From contig JBCAMK010000011.1 in the NCBI GenBank assembly GCA_038503065.1, positions 1,116,001-1,180,000 on the forward strand: 64,000 nt of DNA. Direction: 5' to 3'. Of this stretch, positions 32,084 through 42,604 are shown piece by piece. Below the pieces are notes generated by a model, which saw only the letters and a program-made list of their open reading frames with translations, did not search any database and was not told where the DNA came from. Source of the DNA: Paragyromitra xinjiangensis. Lineage: Eukaryota; Ascomycota; Pezizomycetes; Pezizales; Discinaceae. Within the stretch, counting starts at the first letter, position 1, and each line of letters starts with the position of its first letter. The position numbers were made by a program, and so were the translations under genes.

Positions 32084-33799
32084 CATATTGTCATGGGTTG
32101 GTTATCTGGTTTTATGCATTGGGGATATAGACGGGGTTTCTATATCGGTTTTTATTCTTTCTTTCTTTCACAGCTACAAAGCACTTAATATCAACACTGG
32201 GTTACGTTAGAAGGATTTTTTTATATCTATATGCGGCAGCGCACGAAACTCTGTGTCTGATGCTCTAGCACTTTTCTTTTGTTGTATTAGTACGATCATT
32301 CTGTCTTTATTTTCATTTTTGGATTGTGTCTTCAAAAGAAACGGAGATTTTTATTTTTGTTTGATTTTATAAAGTTCGGGCTGTCTATCCAAGGTCCTTT
32401 TTTTTTCGGGAGGTCTCTAAAGTCGTTATGGTTGTCTATAAACGTGGGGTTATGCGAAACGAACGAGGTTGTGTTTGCTTTTTTGACTATTCAACAACCG
32501 GTAGCGTTTGCATTGACGTTACCGTGCGTTATGCACCTATCACTTTCATCCTTTTTAGATGTGATCTTTGCGAATTGACGTTATGATATTTGCTTTTGTG
32601 TATGTCTCATTCGTTGTTCGCCGTCGCAAGTTCACGCGTGAGCATGAGCATGAAGCCAGGGTGAATTTTTCCTCTACAGCTAATATTTATGTTTCGTTTT
32701 TTCCTCTTCAATCGCATAGCGTTGGTCGCGGCTGAGCAATTCCTTTTTTTTTCCCCTCGGCTGCGTGATGATGCGTGATGTAAAAAGTGGTGAAGTGGTG
32801 ATAATGTGACCCGTGGAGAAGAAAAAAAGTGTTAGGGGAGACGTCTAAAGGTTGGACCCTCTTTCCGAGGAGTCTTATTTTTTTTTTCGTGATAGCATCC
32901 TGGCCAGTGGAACCGAGATGGCGGGTGGCTGGGGAGGCGGCGGCTATGGGTGCGGGTTATTTTGGGTGTTGTGATATGGTGCGCAGTTGATGCAGGTGCT
33001 GTGGATTTGTGGTGCATGGTTTGGGGCTGGTGATGCGGGGTGGGATTATATAGAGGAGTTATAGGTATAGTAATCAAGTGTTGAGCTGGTGTTTGTGATT
33101 TGTATTGGGTTGTATGGGTGTTGATGTGGGGAGATGATATCTGTTTAATGCGATGTTATGTAGTGATCGGCTTTGGAGGGGGGTGTAGTTTATCGGGCCG
33201 ATGAGGCGAGAGGTCGGGAAGGGAAGTTGGGATCCGAGTCGGTAGGGAATTGGATCGAGTGATGGCTTGTGAGTATAATTGAGGGGCACGGGACGAGGGA
33301 ATTCATTGACCCGTGTATTTGAAAGGTTCTCGGCCTGTGGGAACTTTAGTGGATGGCTGGCATTATCTTGTCTTGACCCTTGTTCTTATTCTTTAAACTC
33401 TACAGAGGTAAATGAAAACTTCATCGTTGTGAGGTCTTGCTCTTTCCCTCGCTTGATGCATTACTTCATCTAATATTTAGGAAGAGTTGCGAAACAAAAT
33501 CACTACCCTTGTAGATGTGGAGGTACTTCGCAATTGAGAAATTTGCCTCTCAGGGTATGGTATGTTGTTTTCGGTCGATCCACGATGGAGTGTTGGAATA
33601 TGTTTGAAATAGGTTCCTTAATCGGGTAGGCAATGTTTGGGCTTGTGCTGGAGTCGAGCTAGTTAATCAAGCAAGTCTTCTCTATCGTGTCCGTGTTTTA
33701 CAGCGGGATAGGTCGTGTGGTTGGTGTTCTTGGGGGTGCCGCTTAGTAGTGAAACGCCTTTCTGTATGAATAATACGGGATTAGATTCAAAGTTATCAG
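32084..33799. other. Intergenic region without recognised gene
   Basis: 1.7 kb, T- and G-rich in places, with poly-T runs near 32400, 32740 and 32880. Short frames only; nothing I can support as a gene. Confidence 0.5.
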
Positions 33800-33877
33800 G
33801 ATTGTGTCTAGTCTCGATTCCAGACCTTTTGGGAAAATCTGGGTGACTGCAACGTGGGCACGAGACTAGATCGTGTC
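33800..33877. mobile_element. 60-bp miniature inverted-repeat element with 9-bp duplication (copy 1)
   Basis: The element at 33809-33868 begins TAGTCTCGATTCC and ends GGGCACGAGACTA. GATTGTGTC precedes it and GATCGTGTC follows, a 9-bp target duplication with one mismatch. It belongs with the copies near 36.7 and 63.5 kb. Confidence 0.8.
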
Positions 33878-34465
33878 ATCTATTCTACAGGCACCATTTC
33901 CCTTATCCCACCCTAAAAAACGTGGGGAAAGCAAAGTGGGTATATTTACTTAGGTCACAAGCGATAGTCAAGTGCTGTACTAAGCCGAGTATTTAATGAA
34001 TCACTCAATCCCCAGAATAGGTTCGCCGACCGAGTGATCATCCATGAGGTTGGCAGTAAGCATGCCACCATTATATCTAGAGTTCTAGGGCTCTGATAAA
34101 ATTAGTCATTTTCTTTGGTTACGAGAGATTCTAAGGCTACATCAACACATTAAATGAATCTGTAATTCTTCTCGAATTGGGTAGACGAGTGATACCCAGT
34201 GATTTTATGTTGAGAGGGTATCACAAGTCAGTTTACTGCATGCCGGACCGGTGTAATTAGGTGGCTTTTATGTAAGGTAATATGGAATTTCGTATGAAGC
34301 GTTGCAAGATAGCATACACTATTTCACTCAGAAAAACCTACACTGGGGTCTGTCTTACCCGCTCCGTACTCTCCTAACCCTCACGATATTGTATCTCCCA
34401 AAGCCAAAACAAGCCCGAGAGCTAAATCTTTACATCTCGTAATGCTCCTACAGCTACCACCAATG
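33878..34465. other. Intergenic, 3' flank of the coiled-coil gene
   Basis: About 590 bp of mixed composition, with no frame or motif that I can support. Confidence 0.45.
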
Positions 34466-35944
34466 CTAATCCGTGACCTTCAGTAATGCCTTTGCATTAC
34501 AAATATAGACTACCTGGTCATACTTCTCCCCATCTTCATTTCCTCTCTTAGCCAATGCTGGATAAACTGTCAATTCGACAACCCTTTTCTGCACTTTCTG
34601 AGTTATTGCGCGATTCGGGAGCCTGTTTCCCCGGAGCTCACTCTCTTTTGCACCATCCTCACTGCTGTCTTCCGCTGACTCGATAAAGGGTTCGAGTGTC
34701 TCCCCAGGCAACGGACTATGTAGGTAATACCGGGCGCGTTGGACGCTGAGTGTCAGCGCAAGGTTAACGGCATCATTGACGATGTTTTGTAGGTCTTCTA
34801 TGCGTTCCTTTGTGTCTCCATCATGTGGGATCGTGTTAACCAGGATCGACTCGAGCTGCGCGATTAAATCCTTTTTCTGCTCTTGAACATTTTTTTGGTG
34901 TGCTTCCGTAGCGATCATCATCTCTAACGTACTCGAGCGCCAAAAGTTGATATCCTTCGGTGTTGATGTCTTCTCGAAGGACTTGGCGAGGCTGTTGAAA
35001 TGCTCCTCTTGAGTCTTGGTCAAACCGAAAACGAATCGGTCGAAAATATGCTCATCAAAGTACTGCATCACTAGCATCCCAATAACCAGGAACCTTCGCT
35101 TGGTGTCTTCTTCGAGGTATTTAGTTACAGCTGCCGCCATTTCCACGGCCGCAGCATTAGTTGAGGCGTTGAGGCCGAAGTCCGCAATAGTCCTCTTGAC
35201 ATGTTTCGGGGTGATGTCGCAGAAATGGGAGAAGGTCCAATTCTTCAGTTGTGATATTAGGAATTGGTAGTCCTTTTGAAGTTGTGAGTCTGTTACCATG
35301 CTTGAGTTGCCAGTGCGCATGTCAGCTATCGCAGACTTCAGTGCGCGGTTATTATCAATAGACTGGGCGATTTGTGATTCGAGAGCCCTGATGTAGCCTT
35401 GGTTTTCGGTAAGTTCTGAATTGAGGTTTTGGATCATGTATTTGCGTTTAGTGAGTTCTGCCTTGAGGGATTCGATATGATGCTCACGACCAGCAATAGT
35501 TTCAGCTGCAACTTCTTTTTCCCGATTCAATTCTTTGATCTTCTTAAGGAGCCCTTGAACTTCAGGGCTTGGGTTGTTGTAGTATATGCGACTCGATTCC
35601 CGCGGCCCGCGACCGCCGATAGGATTGTGTGGTCCAGAGGGGGATGCAACGCCGTACCCGTGTATGGGGTTTCCTTGGCGAGAAGAGCTAGAAGAGTGAC
35701 GAGAGTTATACGTTGAATATTGAGAGGAATACGATGAGGACTCTGCGTGGAAATTTTGGGAATGTTCCTTGGAGTTGTATTCGCCTTGTTGGGTCCACTC
35801 CACTTCTTCAGCAAGCCGGTAGTCTTGGGGATGGGGCTGTTCATGGACTGGTGGTGTGGGTTGGATCTCGCCAGGCTCTCGTGAGGGGCTGGGGGCGTTT
35901 CCATATGGAGTTTGGGTTTGGTAGTCGGCAGGATCAAGATCCAT
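34466..35944 (-). CDS. Coiled-coil hypothetical protein
   Basis: A single-exon gene of 492 residues with ATG at 35944-35942. Residues 1-125 are polar low complexity (Pro, Ser, Tyr, Gln). Residues ~125-215 form a heptad-rich coiled coil (VQGLLKKIKELNREKEV, ESLKAELTKRKYMIQNL). The remaining ~270 residues look like a helical globular domain (LKNWTFSHFCDITPKHVKRT, FDRFVFGLTKTQEEHFN, ARYYLHSPLPGET). I do not recognise a named family. The length, codon use and uninterrupted frame argue that it is real. Proteins of this build, with a coiled coil followed by a helical domain without motifs, are common as lineage-specific hypotheticals in filamentous ascomycetes, and I infer no function. Confidence 0.85.
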   Translation of the reverse strand: MDLDPADYQTQTPYGNAPSPSREPGEIQPTPPVHEQPHPQDYRLAEEVEWTQQGEYNSKEHSQNFHAESSSYSSQYSTYNSRHSSSSSRQGNPIHGYGVASPSGPHNPIGGRGPRESSRIYYNNPSPEVQGLLKKIKELNREKEVAAETIAGREHHIESLKAELTKRKYMIQNLNSELTENQGYIRALESQIAQSIDNNRALKSAIADMRTGNSSMVTDSQLQKDYQFLISQLKNWTFSHFCDITPKHVKRTIADFGLNASTNAAAVEMAAAVTKYLEEDTKRRFLVIGMLVMQYFDEHIFDRFVFGLTKTQEEHFNSLAKSFEKTSTPKDINFWRSSTLEMMIATEAHQKNVQEQKKDLIAQLESILVNTIPHDGDTKERIEDLQNIVNDAVNLALTLSVQRARYYLHSPLPGETLEPFIESAEDSSEDGAKESELRGNRLPNRAITQKVQKRVVELTVYPALAKRGNEDGEKYDQVVYICNAKALLKVTD

Positions 35945-36698
35945 TAATTGTGCTGTATCAAGGTCGTGGCTACGAAGTTTTGGTACCGTTAAATAATTGA
36001 TAAGAGCTAGCTTATGAGTGAATGGGGTGATGGAAGAAAAGACTTTGAACTCACTCTGACATTATCAAGATAGGGGCTTTGGTGACAAAGTTGTATGTAG
36101 GTGTCGTTTTGTTTGGGGTGATTAAGTCAGTGGGTGGGGGGGAATGCTCTTAGTTTATATGCCTGACTGCCGAATTTGTCCAATGCGTTTTGGGATGTGG
36201 ATGTATGGCTATCAAGTTTATTAGTGTTATGTGCTAGTACAACACGACGCAACGCAGCACCATCTAGCGGGGAACTTTTGTACTAAAGGTTATACCGTGT
36301 GTTCTCAACTATTATCAACAGGCCTGCAGGGAGAGAACTGTGTTCGGATTGGTTGAATAGATGTTGAGGCTCAATTGCAGCTACTAGTTACGTAAACGTT
36401 TTCTCGCATCAACTGGAAGTAATTGTGTAGTACTATCCTGTGGGTGCTGATGGTTGCTATATGTACCGACACCGGCGTTAACAACCTTGATAACTACATG
36501 TACTTTGCTCTATGAGAAGCCTGACATACGAAATGCCTAAATTCAGTATAATAAGAAGTATCAAGTTAACGTTCGGTGTCGCATGTGAACCATGATCAAA
36601 CGGGGCGGGGAATACGAGGCATGTGGAGATGTTCGGTAATGGTTTCGGGGCTGAGAATATGTGATGATAAGCGATGATTAGTTTTTATGCATTGCAGC
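35945..36698. other. Intergenic, promoter side of the coiled-coil gene
   Basis: About 750 bp of mixed composition. It must contain the promoter of the minus-strand gene, but I identify no specific motif. Confidence 0.45.
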
Positions 36699-36801
36699 CT
36701 AGTTCTCCAGGCTCGTTCCTATCCCACTGCCTATGGCTGCTGCGCACCGTAGGAGCAAGCTGCGCAGTGGGGCTGGGCACGAGACTACTAAAGTAGTTCT
36801 C
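36699..36801. mobile_element. Miniature inverted-repeat element, copy 2
   Basis: The core at 36708-36787 begins CAGGCTCGTTCC and ends GGGCACGAGACTA, matching the other two copies. TAGTTCTC occurs directly before it (36700-36707) and again at 36794-36801, six bases beyond the right end. So the duplication is present but offset, or the right end has gained six bases. The interior holds a further short inverted repeat (ctgcgcaccgtagg...agctgcgcagt). Confidence 0.65.
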
Positions 36802-37185
36802 TGACGGAATTTTTAATTGGGTACTTTGTGGCGCTTTGTGATTGTGAGCTTCGTTGCCAGCGTCACCAACCGTATGTATGGGAAATACGACCTATCCCTT
36901 ACGCTGGTGGTAAAAAGCTGCCAAATATGTCAACCTTGATCGGGTAGAAAATAGATGATCTTACTGTATTGAGAAGGGTTCTAGCTATATATGGTATTTC
37001 GTGTGCTGAAATGAGACTTTGCGTTCAGCCACCAAACTCGTTGACAACTTCAAACTTAAGGGATAACTATCTCTTTTCGTCCCGGTTTTCACGACCTTTC
37101 AGTCAGCCGACTAAAGTTTGGTGGGAGAGGGTTTTCGACCACTCAGAGGACCTGAAAACGAATGAAGGGATCGGATGACCGATGC

Positions 37186-37860
37186 TTGTACTTCGGGGGT
37201 GGGGAAAAGTCTGTCACCAGGTGGCTGTGCTGGCAGCACGAAACTTGACCGCCAACTCAACTCAAGACTTAAAATTTTACGGCAACCTTACAGAAAGTAA
37301 GAGATAGAGAAAATTAAAGGTCACTTAACAAAGAAGAGCCCCAGAGTGTTGAGGGTGAAGGCAAGAACCGCCGCTAGCACCGCCACCTAGTGACAGACTT
37401 TCCCCTACACCCGTAGTACTAGAGTGCAGGGGTAAGTCTGGCGACAGGTGACGGTGCAGCGCTCTGCTCGAGAGACTCACAAGCAACTTAGGTCCACATT
37501 ATCTATAGAGTACTCGTGATACAATCAAGTATTCAATGATACAGGGAGTCTGATGAATGGGATGTCCTATTGGGTGAGCAAGACTCAAGGCGGTGATATA
37601 GCACCGCCACTTCGTTGATCAAGCCATTTATAGGAGTTTTCGAACTATTGATGCTGTTTCTCACCTTCTTCACCCCATATCTTGATAGGTTCGAATCCCT
37701 GTAATATTGAATAACCGATTGTATCATGAGTATTCTGAATTGATTAAGTATTTCCACCGGCCTCAAAAAAGTTATGTGAACTGGCATAGGAAAATTGACA
37801 TATGTTGTCGCACCGCCATGTTCGCCAGACTTACCCCTGCACCCTAGTACTATAATTTAC
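37186..37860. repeat. Four alternating copies of a ~40-bp hairpin arm
   Basis: A motif of the type GCACCGCCACCTAGTGACAG followed by acttTCCCCTACAC occurs inverted at 37190-37225, direct at 37376-37412, inverted at 37424-37461 and direct at 37806-37848. The two middle copies form one hairpin centred near 37418 on gtagtactag. There is no coding potential. This is probably a decayed foldback element or two nested ones. Confidence 0.7.
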
Positions 37861-38434
37861 TTTGATTTAGTTGCGGTTGCAGGGAGAAGAACATTATCAG
37901 GCCGCCATCGTTAGTTTCTGGCTATGGTAGCACAAAATGTGTTGTGATAAGCATAAACGTTCCACCCACGTAGCCTTCTGTGCTTCTGCTACATACCTAG
38001 GCACTCCACCAGACCAATTGCCTACCTCCATATTTTTAGTGCCCCCTTCCCCTCTCTAGGCGCCAGGCAGTAAAAACTATTACAAGGTTTCGGGCCGGGT
38101 GCGATGAATCGATCGGCATAGAAATACCTAAACGAAGGCTTTTAGAGTAGGGAAGGAGTGAATTGATTTTCGATATTGGGGCTTCTACGAAGGCTAATTT
38201 AAAACTGCCTAGACCACTTCGCTATAGCCAAGATTTTAATGTGCCACTTATCCGTATCGGAGACTCTGCATCTATTGACCACGGTTCTCTCCTCCTCTTC
38301 CCTTCTTCTGCACAAGTGGAAAAGCTAAGATAAAACGCAACTGAGGACCTTTGGCTTACTTCTTTCTGCATTGCTCCGACAAAACTAGAAAGCAAACAAA
38401 AAAAATAGAGACTTGTCTCCTGTTTGTTGCAGCT
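37861..38434. promoter_or_regulatory. Upstream region of the Hsp70-like gene
   Basis: About 570 bp directly before the start codon. A pyrimidine-rich stretch (ctcctcctcttcccttcttct) at 38288-38308 may mark the transcription start area. No perfect heat-shock element (nGAAn repeats) was found by eye. Confidence 0.4.
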
Positions 38435-40772
38435 ATGTCGAGTCGTTTCACCGGACCAAAATTGATCGTTGCTATTGATTTTGGGACCACATTTTCAGGA
38501 GTCGCTTTTGTGAGTTAAAATACTGCTACGAACCTAAAATTTGGTAACCTTTTTTTAATAAGAGTATTAACGTTCTTGCACTTAGGTATATACAGATAAG
38601 CCTGACGATAAGATGGTTATATCTGAGTGGCCTGGCATGCAGAACACGACTTCGGATAAGGTCCCTACTGAGATCTACTACGATAGCAGTGCCCCTGGCG
38701 GGTTCAGATGGGGTTTCGACATTGAATCAGATGTGCAGCGGCATCAGTGGTTCAAGCTGTATGTCCTTTATGAACTTCAAGAAACTATCATAGTTTCTAC
38801 TCCTTCAGGTTTTTGGTTGTGGTATAACTAATTGCCGCTTGGCATTAGACTTCTAGATCCATCCCACAATCTATCAGCCGAGCCCTCCAGTTTAGCTAGG
38901 AGGTATCCGAGCAAGACTGAGCTTCCCCCGAGCTATGGTAAAGATGCTACTGATCTCGTTGCCGATTATCTCACTGCGTTAAGGAAATATACACTGGAGG
39001 TTATGCGCGATAAACTTTCTAGTTGTAAGCTCCCCGAGTATCATACTCGTGTTCTGGGCAGACCTCCATATAGTCCATGCATATCCTACCCTAAATTTGG
39101 AATAATAATCGGGCCATAAATAATTCTTATCACCCTATGCTAACAGATGCAAAACGAAAACAGGGATCGTAGATGATACCCCTATCGAATATATCCTCAC
39201 TGTCCCTGCCGTCTGGTCCGATCGCGCCAAAAATTCGACCATTGAATGCGCGCGTAGGGCTGGGATGACTAAGGTCTCGTGCATCTCCGAGCCTGAGGCA
39301 GCGGCGAACTTCACTATATCTGCGATGGCAACAAAGATCTTAGACGTAGGCGACAATTTCGTTGTGTGTGATGCGGGGGGAGGTACTGTGGATTTGATTA
39401 CATACAAAATTACGGAACTTACCCCTTTGAAAATTGAGGAAAGTGTGGTCGGGAGTGGAGGGCTGTGTGGGAGTACTTATTTGAATCGCAGGTGGGTAGT
39501 TATCAATTGGCAACCTTTTCTGATTAATTAATTGATAGTCGAGACTGATGCTAGTCGGTTTGTAGGTTTGAGGAATTTCTGGAGAATAGGATCGGGAAAG
39601 ATGTCATGGACAGAATGCCACCATGGTCAAAAGCAAAGATGGTTAGAGAATTTGACAGCTATGTAAGTTCCGAACTCTAGCTATTTCTAAGGTTAGAGGG
39701 ACTCTAATTTGAACTAGATTAAACGCGACTTCGACTCACGGAATAAATACAATATAGAAAGTAAATAATTTTCCCTGAAACTGGCAAATAGTAATTCTAA
39801 ATCATTGAGTAGCTTCCTTCGTCGATAAAGGTTACATAACTATCAGTCGTGATGAAATCCACGACATCTTTGAACCTGTCATCGCTGAAGTCGAAGCGCT
39901 TGTTCGAAACCAAGTCCTCGATGTTGAGCGAAGTGGGAGCACAGTTAAAGCTGTGCTTCTAGTTGGTGGGTTCGGCGCGAGCAAGTACCTTAAGAAGCGA
40001 TTGGAGCAGATGCGTGGGGTGCAAGTGATTATCCAGCCAGCGAATGCGTAGAATTTCCTGACTCCCCATATCTTTCGTGGGAGATTTGTTGACTGTTCTC
40101 TGGTAGTTGGACCGCTGTTGTCCGTGGCGCACTCCACCGCGAAATCCAAAAGCCAATTATTTCACACCGTCAAGCACGTTGCCACTTCGGGACTAGATTC
40201 TGGAGGCCATTTTGCGACGGGATTGATCCAGAGAGCAGCAGGGTGTGGGATTCATTCGAGGGGGTGTACAGATGTGACGATCATATGTACTGGTATCTTA
40301 AACAGGGGCAGAAAATTGCGGACGGGAAGGCCGTCAGTATGCCGTGGACTCAGGTTAGAGAACTGGAGCATAATTTTTGCGAAGAGATCACGATCTATTG
40401 CTGTGACTCGAGGGAGGCTCCTGCCTATAGAGATGCTAGTAAGTTATCTATAGCTCGATGACCATTAAAGGTGGAGGGACAAGACTCACCAGTGAGGATG
40501 CAGCCACGAAATGTGTCTATAAACTACGCGCGAAAGTCCCGAAAAGCAAGTACACAAGGACGAAGAGTGCGACACCGGGAGAGGCGGATAAGTATAAACT
40601 CGCATATGGGTTAGATATGGTGACGGACTCAGGGATTGCTGTTTTTAAGATGATGGTTGACGGTCAGTATCTATCCTTCCCTCATTTTGATAGTGTAAAA
40701 ATGGAGAAAAGCTGGGTTGACATAACTTCTATAGGCGTTGAGTGTGGTTCCATGTCGACGGAATACGTGTAA
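38435..40772 (+). CDS. Hsp70-like ATPase (divergent fungal family)
   Basis: Nine exons: 38435-38509, 38586-38758, 38849-39024, 39164-39491, 39566-39662, 39718-39760, 39813-40047, 40107-40438 and 40504-40772, in frame to 575 residues. The actin/Hsp70 ATPase signatures are present: VAIDFGTTFSGVAF (phosphate 1), VLTVPAVWSD-type ILTVPAVW, EPEAAANF, VCDAGGGTVDLITYK (phosphate 2) and VLLVGGFGASKYL (adenosine). After the ATPase domain the ~170 C-terminal residues do not resemble the Hsp70 substrate-binding domain. Such orphan Hsp70-like proteins form large expanded families in filamentous ascomycetes, some linked to heterokaryon-incompatibility-type regions. The last splice is ambiguous (an alternative joins 40442 to 40493). 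Eight introns in 2.3 kb is dense. Confidence 0.87.
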
Positions 40773-42530
40773 TTTTTCAATCTTTGTAGAGCTTAAGATA
40801 GTCGATCCGGTGTGGAAGACATCTGGAAGGGGATCCCTTATCTTTTTGGAACAGTACGATGGTTAAACTATGCATATGCATCTTCCCTACTTTCTTTCTT
40901 TTCTTATTATACTCCTGAGAGGGCATAGCATACCTAATTCTTGCTATTTGAAACGATATGTGAATGATATGCAGTGTTTAAGGCCTCATTTGGTGCTTGA
41001 TTGAATTTTTCTTAAATACCGATAGACCTGCTTCATCATATACATACAAATTTGTGCACGGTCCGGGGACGTATAAACCCACTTCCTTATCGAAGGCACT
41101 CACTTTCAACAGCGTATTATAAGCCAAAGTTAGAGCTCCCTGATCTGTACACTATAGAGAAATAATCTCTGGAAGGTAGGCTTGAATAAGATATAGAGCT
41201 ACATATGTGTAGAGGTACTATCTCTACCAAATTCCATGAGATTGGTGCCTTGCCAAACTTGAGTTTGCTAAATATGCCTAGTGGATGACTTATCTGCCTC
41301 CTCGAAAATTTCTGCTAGCGAATCAAGTGGCAAAGCCAACCATAAAAGAGCCTTTAGATCTAGTTACTAGGCAGCCCGATACGCTAGATATCGAACACTC
41401 AGGATGTCAACTACAATAACAAAGTATAGGGTTAAAGAAGTACACACGCACGTATGTGCGTAATGCCGGGCTTCATTCTAAACAACGAATCGACCATCAC
41501 TTTTATAAACAGATACCAATGGCAATTTTATACCATTCGACAAACCAAGTGATTAGTCATACAATATGATTGAAACTCACAGCTCCCCTGACACCATTAA
41601 AATTTAGGCAGATCCCACTAGAAGAGGTCTTACGGGACGTCAATTGAGATAATAGTGCGTAACCGATTATAATTAGTCATAATTAACTATATGTGGAATC
41701 CAAGGAAAGATTATCTGGGATTTCTGACGCCTAGATGGTTATATAATCGCCCACCTTCACTCTTTGATTGACTAAGATCTAAGCTGAGAAAGCGATACTA
41801 AATGATTCTGGGACTGATTATTTGAGTCGCGCGCTGGTCGCTCTTATGTACGTACGATCACGAGAAAACGAATCCTAGAATGGTCAAAGCATTGGGGTAT
41901 ACCAATTGATTCAAAAGCTATATATTTATGCGAATACTCGATGAATGCTAGAGGCTAACCTCAAACTTGAGGCAACAAGGAAGGAAATTACATGAAAAAG
42001 TGAAAGTAGGGACCAGAGCCGGTGATGATACGTTCACTTTGAACTAACCAAATTCCAACCTAAAGAGGGGAGATACAGTAGTAAATAAAGAGGGAAAGAA
42101 ACAGGAAAAATACATTATTGAAATTCTTTGTGTTATGATTGCATTCCTAATTTTAGTACTACTAATTTTAACCTACGAGGAGAGGAAAGAGAGGGAAGGG
42201 TCCAAGTAAAAGCTTAAGAATTAAGAGATCTTAGGAGACTAATAGCTATAGCCAATAAAACGGCGTTTGCGTGTGTATTTTGGAAGAAAACCATCGACGA
42301 TTATGCTGTGCATATTATTAGGGATGTCGTATCTACTACAGAAAATACGTAACAACCTTACGGGAAATACACCACAGTATAACCAACCTATAATAGCTCA
42401 AGTTATTAGGATACTCGCTTTATAAGGGTATGTATTCCGGCCCCGAAAATAATTATTTTGGGCGCAATGGGCCCTTTTATACAAGAATAATTGCTCTATA
42501 AGGGTATCAATCCATCCACCAATCACTTTT
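40773..42530. other. Intergenic, AT-rich, no recognised gene
   Basis: About 1.75 kb of AT-rich DNA with only short frames. A small palindrome acgcacgtatgtgcgt lies near 41447. Near 42425 and 42510 the motif ctataagggtat / tttataagggtat is directly repeated. Confidence 0.5.
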
Positions 42531-42532
42531 TA

Positions 42533-42604
42533 TATACTGAGCTGATGGCAACCCAACGAGTATCCCTCCCTCAAGGTTTTAACCCAACAGCTCAGTATAC
42601 CATA
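42533..42604. repeat. ~70-bp inverted-repeat structure ending in TATACTGAGCTG
   Basis: TATACTGAGCTG at the left reappears inverted as CAGCTCAGTATA at the right, and the arms extend with gaps into ggcaaccc / ggttttaaccc. This is a possible solo MITE remnant with TA at both ends. Confidence 0.6.

Noticed and set aside
36709..36787. Small structured RNA gene suggested by the inverted repeats
   Set aside because: Related copies with flanking duplications at 33.8 and 63.5 kb indicate a mobile element.
37675..37700. ggttcgaatccct, a B-box-like sequence
   Set aside because: No matching T-stem, acceptor stem or A box around it; not a tRNA.
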